From positions 1 to 11,847 of the forward strand of contig JACQDO010000152.1 in NCBI GenBank assembly GCA_016201085.1: a stretch of 11,847 nucleotides of DNA, written 5' to 3'. Position 1 is the stretch's first letter; every line of letters begins with the position of its first letter. Of this stretch, positions 6,903 to 11,847 are shown piece after piece. The stretch comes from Hyphomicrobiales bacterium. Lineage in GTDB: Bacteria > Pseudomonadota > Alphaproteobacteria > Rhizobiales > Xanthobacteraceae. The notes beneath the pieces are model-generated. The model was not told where the DNA came from. It saw only the letters and a program-made list of their open reading frames with translations, and made no database searches. Position numbers and translations under genes: made by a program.

Positions 6903-7313
6903 ATGAAAAGTTTCCTGTTGCTGCTGTTCACCTGGTGGCACCGTCAGTCCTGGGGCACCATGGTCACGACTTGGCTCTATGGCGAGCCGGTCGGCGAGGA
7001 CGAATTCGGCAATCGCTACTACCGCACTAAAGGCGGCAAGATCGACAAGGCGGTCGGCTTCGAGCGGCGCTGGGTGGTCTTCAGCGGCTATGCCGAGGGC
7101 TCGACCATTCCGCCGTCATGGCATGGCTGGATGCACCACACGGTCGATACGCCGCCGACGCAACAAAACTACACGCCGCGCGCCTGGCAGAAGCCACACC
7201 GGCCCAACCCGACCGGTACTCCGGCCGCGATACGGCCGTCCGGCTCGACACTGGCCGCCGGCCGCCGCCCGAAGGCCACCGGCGACTACAAGGCCTGGAC
7301 GCCGGAACGCTAG
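6903..7313 (+). CDS. NADH:ubiquinone oxidoreductase subunit NDUFA12
   Basis: This is an accessory subunit of respiratory complex I (the B17.2 family), found in alphaproteobacteria and mitochondria and lying on the matrix or cytoplasmic side of the complex. The 136-residue product carries the family signatures VGEDEFGNRYYR (about 30-41), ERRWVVFSGYAEGSTIPPSW followed by HGWMHH (about 54-80), and a Pro-rich tail including PNPTGTP and RRPKATGDYKAW. The length is normal. The start is ATG at 6903 (MKSFLLLLFTWW), because the upstream in-frame extension to 6807 is unlike the family and runs through the palindromes. The ribosome binding site is poor (CGGTACGG). It stands alone on the plus strand and is divergent from the MscS gene. 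The rest of complex I (nuo) is not in the window, which is usual since this gene is generally unlinked. Confidence 0.93.
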   Translation: MKSFLLLLFTWWHRQSWGTMVTTWLYGEPVGEDEFGNRYYRTKGGKIDKAVGFERRWVVFSGYAEGSTIPPSWHGWMHHTVDTPPTQQNYTPRAWQKPHRPNPTGTPAAIRPSGSTLAAGRRPKATGDYKAWTPER

Positions 7314-7349
7314 GGCGCGCATTCCATCAATTTTATTATCGCTCGTAGC

Positions 7350-8974
7350 TCAGCGAGCCGCGCGGCCTTCATTTGCGTGGACATGCAGGCAGCGCATGGC
7401 CGCGACCGCGCCGCAAAGCATCAAGAACCAGCCCGCCGCGAACAAGCCGAAGGCCAGCAATGGCCACGCGAAAACGGACAGGTTCTCGACCATTCTTGGC
7501 AAGTCGGTCGCGCAGGGTCCGCTGGTGAAAATATTGAAATAAAAAATGAACGCTTGGTTGGCGCAACCGGAAAAATATTGCGCCTGCATGAACATCGCCA
7601 GCAGCAGAAACAGCAGCGACAGAAACAGCATTACCTGCAACGCGCGCCGCATCAGAGGCGAGCGCCGGATCGCCGCGCCGGCCCGTTCGACCGGGCGCGC
7701 CAGGACCGGCGCGAACGAATGCAGGTAATAGCCCGGCATACCCGGCGAGGCATAAAGCGCGATGTAGACCAGCAGCTGGTTGATCAGGCCGACCAGGAGA
7801 CCGGCGAGGGTCAGCACCGGCACCCAGTCCACCGGCGTGCTGCCCGAGGCTTTCAGGTGCCGGATGTAGCCCCAGCCGAACAGCGCCATGATCAGGTAGC
7901 CCGGAAAATAGACGAGCAGCGGCGGTATCGAAATGGCCGCCCATACAAATGTGGTGACGAGATAGAGCAATCCCGTGGCCAAAAGTCCGAGCGTGGCATT
8001 CTGCGACAGCCCGGCCAGCAATCCGCCCAGTCTGTTCAACATGATCATATCGATCGAGCCGATCGGGTTGCCGGTCTCGAGATATTGCTCGACGTACCAC
8101 CAGCCGGACATCGCCACGATCGCGCCGATAAATGCGAGCAGTCCCAGCAGTTTCGGTAGGAAGCCGGCGTTCTGCCGCTCCCGCCAAAGCTGAAACAGGA
8201 ATAGCGCGCCAGCGGCGGCGACAAACGGCAGGAAGGTCGCCTTGGTCAGCAGCCCGGCGCCGCAAATCGCGCCGAAGACGGCGTAGCGGGGCCAGCCGGC
8301 GTTCGACGACACGATCGTTCGTAAGACAATCCAGGCGCAGGCGGCGAGGACGATCACAAGGCAATCGTTGCCCAAGCGCGCCATCTCCGGAAACCAGGCC
8401 GGGAACAGCAGCGGCCAGAGCGCCGGCGCCAGCGATAATCCGGAGACGGCTGCGCCGTCGTCGCGGCGTAACGATGCAATCGTCGCAATGCACAGGCCGA
8501 TCCACGCCAGGCAATAGGATAGCCCTCGCAACAAGAACAATTGGTCGACCATGCTCCAATGTTTCGAGGCGGCGTAGAGCGGAGCCATCAGCAGATAATA
8601 AAGCGGCGGCTGTTGCGCTTCCCAATTGCCCACGGCGCCATTGCGCCAGCCCGCTGCGGATCGCGACCGGCATGCGCCAGGGTGCGTACGGACTCGATAT
8701 CGGCGCGCGCGCCGCCGAAAAAGTCCCGATAGCTCCAGCGCGGGTTTAACGTCAGTGGTCCGGGCGCGACCTTGAGATAATCGTGGATTTCCGCGGAAAT
8801 CCGATCGCGGAAATGCGCGCGGGTGCCTTTGTCGGCGAGCTGCTGGATATATGAATAATGGCCGGCGTCATCGAACCCTTCCCAAGGAGGCAAGAGGGCG
8901 ACCTGCGCCAATCCAACCAGCAGCGCGCCGAGCAAGAGGCAAGCTGCCGCCGCGCGTTTCGCATCGAGGCGCAA
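7350..8974 (-). pseudogene. GT-C/DUF2142-like multi-spanning membrane protein, frameshifted
   Basis: Two overlapping minus-strand frames together make one polytopic membrane protein of about 540 aa. The N-terminal piece (from 8974) has a first membrane helix (AAACLLLGALLVGLAQVALL) and then WEGFDDAGHYSYIQQ, the acidic first-loop motif of GT-C-fold glycosyltransferases and DUF2142 proteins. The frame is lost after RTLAHAGRDPQRAG and resumes one base back at about 8634-8660 with VGNWEAQQPPLYYLLMAPLY, which continues through about ten hydrophobic segments to a stop at 7350. A one-base deletion in 8634-8690 explains this; a sequencing error or programmed -1 shift is also possible. The start is TTG at 8974 with GAGG 7 nt upstream, only 12 bp after the Bug gene stop, so the two are probably one operon. 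The family role would be transfer of sugar or lipid-linked groups at the membrane, but the donor and acceptor cannot be told from sequence. Confidence 0.75.
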
Positions 8975-8986
8975 CTGTCAGCCTCG

Positions 8987-9985
8987 CTACTGCGATCCCT
9001 CCAGCCCGAGTTTGCGCACCAGCGAGCCCCATTTCTCGCGCTCGGAGGCGAGATATTTCTCGGTCTCTTCGATCGAGGGCGGGTTGATCGGCAGCAGGCC
9101 GATGGTCGCGGCCTTTTGCTGCATCTCCGGATCGCGCATGATCTTGTCCATCTCGGCATGCAATTTGTCGACGATCGGCTTCGGTGTGGCGCGCGGCGCG
9201 AACCGCATATGACACGACACCGCCTCGAAGTCGGGCGCGCTGGCCGCTTCCGCGAACGGCGGCACGTCCGGCAGCGTCGGCAGGCGGGTGGAGGACGACA
9301 CCGCCAGCGCGCGCAGCTTGCCCTCGCGGATCAGCGGCAGCGAGGCGCCGGCCTCGGCGAAGCCGAGCTGCACGTGGTTGGCGACAATGTCGGTGATCGA
9401 CTGCGGCGTGTTGCGATAAGGCACGTGCACCATGTTCACGTTGAAGCGTTGCTTCATGTATTCGACCGACAGGTGCTGGGCGACGCCGGCGCCGGGCGAC
9501 GAGTAGTTGAGCGGGGTTGCGCTTTCCTTGGCGAGCTTGATCAGATCGGGCACGGTCTTGGCCGGCAGGTCCGGGTTCACAACCAGGATGAAGGGCGACT
9601 TCACGTAAAACGACACCGGGATGAAGTCCTTCACCGCGTCGTAGTTCACCTTCTTGTAGAGGACGAGGTTGATCGCCATGGCCGACGAGGTCGACACCAG
9701 CAGCGTGTAGCCGTCGGCCGGCGCGGTGGCGACCGCGGTGGCCGCCAGCATCAAGGCGGCACCCGGCTTGTTTTCGACGATCACCGGCTTGCCGAGCGAG
9801 CGCTGCAGCTTGTCGGCGTAGAGCCGCACCAGCGAATCGAGGCCTGAACCGGCCGCCAGCGGCACCACGATGGTGATCGGTTTGGTCGGATAGTCCTGCG
9901 CCTGGGCTGGCGCCTGTGCGCCGGTCAACAGCAAAGCAAGCGCGCCAAATGCGTAAATTTGCGCGCAACGTCGCGATAGCCTCAT
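8987..9985 (-). CDS. Bug-family tripartite tricarboxylate transporter substrate-binding protein
   Basis: This is a periplasmic solute-binding protein of the Bug/TctC type, usually binding carboxylates for a TctAB permease. The 332-residue product has a signal peptide (MRLSRRCAQI, then a hydrophobic core, cleavage near AQAQ at about residue 30). The mature part starts DYPTKPITIVVPLAAGSG and includes LGKPVIVENKPGAA, DGYTLLVSTSSAMAIN and NVNMVHVPYRNTPQSITDI, all typical of the family. The start ATG at 9985 has AGGGGG about 8 nt upstream; longer upstream frames run through the divergent gene and are rejected. No TctA or TctB permease gene is nearby, so this is an orphan binding protein, as is common in this family. 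The downstream partner is the frameshifted GT-C-like gene 12 bp away. The promoter must lie in the 50 bp shared with the divergent DUF2155 gene or overlap that gene's start. Confidence 0.93.
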   Translation of the reverse strand: MRLSRRCAQIYAFGALALLLTGAQAPAQAQDYPTKPITIVVPLAAGSGLDSLVRLYADKLQRSLGKPVIVENKPGAALMLAATAVATAPADGYTLLVSTSSAMAINLVLYKKVNYDAVKDFIPVSFYVKSPFILVVNPDLPAKTVPDLIKLAKESATPLNYSSPGAGVAQHLSVEYMKQRFNVNMVHVPYRNTPQSITDIVANHVQLGFAEAGASLPLIREGKLRALAVSSSTRLPTLPDVPPFAEAASAPDFEAVSCHMRFAPRATPKPIVDKLHAEMDKIMRDPEMQQKAATIGLLPINPPSIEETEKYLASEREKWGSLVRKLGLEGSQ

Positions 9986-10035
9986 TGGTGTCGCCCCCTT
10001 GTTCCGCAACGCATGTGCGGTTTTGCCCGGCAAAC

Positions 10036-10872
10036 ATGAGCGTTCCAGCGCCCGTTGCGGCGCTGCTGGCGTCCGCACCCGCCTTCGCGCAATTCGGCGC
10101 GATTTTCCGCGATGACGCGCCGCGTCCGCCGGCCGACATCCCGAACCGGCCGTCCGCCAATCCTCAACAACCGCCGGCGCAGCCGCTGCCGGCGCCGATG
10201 AGCCTGCCGCCGGCCAGTCGCCCGGGCGCCGGCGCCATCGAGACGGTGCCGCTGGCACCGCTGCCGGGTGCGCCGGTGGCGCCGCAGCCGCCGGCACGAG
10301 AGCAGCCGCAACAGGGTGCGCGTATAGGTCCGGCACAGACCTTGCCCGGTCTGCCGCCGGGCGTGCGGCAGCCGGGTATGCAAGCCCCGGGCAATGTCGC
10401 GCCGCAGCCGGGCGACGAAGTGGTGGTGGCGCCGCCGCCGCAGCGTATCGCCAATCCGGCCGCGGTGTTCTCGGGGCTCGACAAGATCACCGGCCGCATC
10501 ATCTCGTTCGACGTTGCCATCGACGAGACCGTGCAGTTCGGCGCGCTGCAGGTGACGCCGCGCGTCTGCTATTCGCGGCCGCCGACCGAGACGCCCAACA
10601 CCGACAGCTTCGTCGAGGTCGACGAGGTCACGCTGCAGGGCGAGATCAAACGCATCTTCACCGGCTGGATGTTCGCGGCAAGCCCGGGCCTGCACGCGGT
10701 CGAGCATCCGATCTACGACGTGTGGGTGACCGACTGCAAAGGCGGGAAAAATCCCAACGTGGCGGAAGCGACCAACGAACAACCGGCGCCGCCCAAGCCA
10801 CCGGCGCGAACGCCGCCGCAGCGCCAGCCGCGCGGCCAGCCGCAGCCGGGCTTCCTGCCGCCGCCGCGTTAG
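10036..10872 (+). CDS. DUF2155 periplasmic protein with Pro-rich linker
   Basis: This is an exported protein of unknown function, characteristic of alphaproteobacteria and usually near aat and the NDUFA12 gene. The N-terminus has a hydrophobic signal-like segment ending ASAPAFAQ. A long Pro/Ala/Gln-rich low-complexity stretch follows (about residues 28-145). The DUF2155 core is at about 148-235 (LDKITGRIISFDVAIDETVQ, then FGALQVTPRVCY, GWMFAASPGLHAVEHPIYD and VWVTDCK). C178 and C234 are the only two cysteines of the core and could form a disulfide in the periplasm. A Pro/Arg/Gln-rich tail ends the protein. The start is uncertain. ATG 10036 gives a signal peptide without a basic n-region, while GTG 10015 adds MRFCPAN with an Arg but has no ribosome binding site. 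Further upstream starts overlap the divergent Bug gene. It converges on aat. Confidence 0.88.
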   Translation: MSVPAPVAALLASAPAFAQFGAIFRDDAPRPPADIPNRPSANPQQPPAQPLPAPMSLPPASRPGAGAIETVPLAPLPGAPVAPQPPAREQPQQGARIGPAQTLPGLPPGVRQPGMQAPGNVAPQPGDEVVVAPPPQRIANPAAVFSGLDKITGRIISFDVAIDETVQFGALQVTPRVCYSRPPTETPNTDSFVEVDEVTLQGEIKRIFTGWMFAASPGLHAVEHPIYDVWVTDCKGGKNPNVAEATNEQPAPPKPPARTPPQRQPRGQPQPGFLPPPR

Positions 10873-10882
10873 AAATATCACC

Positions 10883-11025
10883 GTCATTCCGGACGCGCGC
10901 GAATGCGCGCGATCCGGAATCCAGATTGTGGCGCAATAAGTGGCTTTGGATTCCGGGTTCGCGCGCGGAGCCTGTCATCGGGCCGCGCTTTGCGCGGACC
11001 CGTTGGCCCGCGCCCCCGGAATGAC
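10883..11025. repeat. Palindromic intergenic repeat element, 143 bp
   Basis: The ends are perfect inverted repeats, GTCATTCCGG (10883-10892) and CCGGAATGAC (11016-11025). Inside are CCGGA-CGCGCGC/GCGCGCG-A-TCCGG (10889-10917), GGAATCCA/TGGATTCC (10916-10923 with about 10948-10955) and GGGCCGCGC/GCGCGGACCC (about 10979-11002). This type of GTCATTCCGG-ended element is widespread between genes in Bradyrhizobium and its relatives, as I recall. It fills the gap between the convergent DUF2155 gene and aat, and its hairpins may serve both as transcript ends. Confidence 0.8.
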
Positions 11026-11693
11026 TAGGTGAGGATGGCCAACGCTTCATCGCCGCCCAGCGGACGGTCGACCGGCAGCGCGGCGAAATCGGCTTGGCCG
11101 GCAATCGCATCCTCCAGCAGGCGGTGGTAGCGCCGCTTCGGCACGTCGACGGCGCCGAATATTTTCAGGTGCTCCGTGACATATTGCGCGTCGAGCAGCC
11201 GATAATGGCCTGCGCGCAGGCGCGCCACCAGATGCACGAGCGCGATCTTGGAGGCGTCGCGCGCGTGATGGAACATGCTCTCGCCAAAGAAGGCGCGGCC
11301 GAGCGCGACGCCGTAGAGACCGCCGACCAGACGTTCGCCGTCATAGACCTCGACCGTGTGGCAATGGCCGCGGTCGAACAGGCCGCGATAGATCTTGCGG
11401 ATGCGGGCATTGATCCAGGTACGGGCGCGGTCGGGCTTGGCCTCGGCGCAACCGTCGATCACCGCATCGAAATCGCGATCGACCCGGACTGTAAACGATG
11501 TCGTGCGCACGGTACGCTTAAGCCGCGCCGGCAAATGGAAGCCCTCGAGCGGGATGATGCCGCGCATTTCGGGCTCGATCCAATAGAGCGCCGGATCGTC
11601 GGCGTCTTCCGCCATCGGGAAGATGCCGCAGGCATAGGCCTTGAGCAGCACCTCCGGCGTGATCTCGATCAAGGTATTTTCGCGGTTGGCCAT
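11025..11693 (-). CDS. aat: Leucyl/phenylalanyl-tRNA--protein transferase
   Basis: The enzyme moves Leu or Phe from charged tRNA to the N-terminus of proteins that begin with Arg or Lys, marking them for ClpS/ClpAP in the bacterial N-end rule pathway. It is cytoplasmic. Visible family motifs are [12 protein letters not shown] (20-31), [19 protein letters not shown] (37-55), RTWINARI (91-98), [18 protein letters not shown] (124-141) and [16 protein letters not shown] (166-181), where D168 lines up with the catalytic Asp186 of E. coli Aat. The length of 222 aa is normal. The start is ATG at 11693 with only a weak site (GGGAA about 14 nt upstream). The last base of the stop codon is also the last base of the 143-bp repeat, so the element abuts or supplies the end of the gene. 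In related genomes accBC lie upstream (from recall); they are outside this window. Confidence 0.95.
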   Translation of the reverse strand: MANRENTLIEITPEVLLKAYACGIFPMAEDADDPALYWIEPEMRGIIPLEGFHLPARLKRTVRTTSFTVRVDRDFDAVIDGCAEAKPDRARTWINARIRKIYRGLFDRGHCHTVEVYDGERLVGGLYGVALGRAFFGESMFHHARDASKIALVHLVARLRAGHYRLLDAQYVTEHLKIFGAVDVPKRRYHRLLEDAIAGQADFAALPVDRPLGGDEALAILT

Positions 11694-11821
11694 GGCTTTG
11701 GAAAGTTCCCGGCCGCCGATGTTTGCGGTCGTGCTTCAGCGCTTGCTTACCATAAATCGCGCAAATTTTCGAAAGGTTGAACATAACGCTGCCGACCGCG
11801 TTGCCATTCGGTCGAGTGACA

Positions 11822-11842
11822 AACTTGTAAAAATGGCAAGTT
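11822..11842. repeat. Short inverted repeat upstream of aat
   Basis: AACTTG (11822-11827) and CAAGTT (11837-11842) flank a 9-nt AT-rich spacer, about 130 bp before the aat start. It could be an operator or part of the upstream gene's terminator. No convincing -35/-10 pair was found with it. The rest of 11694-11847 shows no gene. Confidence 0.3.
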
Positions 11843-11847
11843 ATGCG

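Noticed and set aside
7369..8673. A 434-residue minus-strand frame overlapping the GT-C-like gene
   Set aside because: Its translation is Arg-rich and non-membrane, while the competing frame gives about ten clean membrane segments and joins to the N-terminal half.
9949..10035. An earlier start for the DUF2155 gene at ATG 9949 (MRKFARNVAIASLV), which looks like a signal peptide
   Set aside because: It lies antisense to the start of the Bug gene, whose signal peptide and ribosome binding site are much better. The resemblance is probably chance.
1..11847. tRNA, rRNA, CRISPR arrays, insertion sequences or integrase genes
   Set aside because: No tRNA-like fold, spaced direct repeats, transposase or integrase motifs were seen by eye on either strand.

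Overview
The window looks like chromosome from a high-GC alphaproteobacterium of the order Hyphomicrobiales (Rhizobiales), probably near the Bradyrhizobiaceae or Xanthobacteraceae. Four things point there: a B12-dependent ribonucleotide reductase (nrdJ) of about 1,230 residues, the complex I accessory subunit NDUFA12, a DUF2155 periplasmic protein next to aat, and a tricarboxylate-binding (Bug) protein. The genus is inferred from gene content, not from a marker gene.

Layout. Positions 1-67 hold nothing I can recognise. Positions 68-865 (minus strand) carry an unrecognised two-part protein in visibly lower-GC DNA, which looks like accessory or acquired sequence. A 10-bp stem hairpin at 918-945 separates it from the nrdJ unit. 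That unit (minus) is nrdJ (1137-4829) followed by an overlapping 53-residue single-helix membrane protein (985-1146). Upstream of nrdJ lies 833 bp without a convincing gene (4830-5662). It holds a likely promoter with an NrdR box and a weaker second copy exactly 31 bp away, a long hairpin-rich leader with two mutually exclusive pairings near the start codon, further inverted repeats, and a strong terminator (5501-5530) that probably ends the next gene.

An MscS-type mechanosensitive channel (5663-6781, minus) is divergent from NDUFA12 (6903-7313, plus). Next comes a minus-strand pair: a Bug-type periplasmic binding protein (8987-9985) and, 12 bp after it, a multi-spanning GT-C/DUF2142-like membrane protein (7350-8974) whose reading frame is broken once near 8634-8690. 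The Bug gene is divergent from the DUF2155 gene (10036-10872, plus), which converges on aat (11025-11693, minus). A 143-bp palindromic intergenic repeat fills the gap between those two and ends inside the aat stop codon.

Functional reading. The core genes are housekeeping: deoxynucleotide synthesis, respiration, osmotic protection and N-end-rule degradation. The Bug/GT-C pair and the low-GC left end are the accessory parts. I found no complete novel multi-gene system. The best candidates for something undescribed are the nrdJ control region and leader, the small protein coupled to nrdJ, and the unrecognised protein at the left end.
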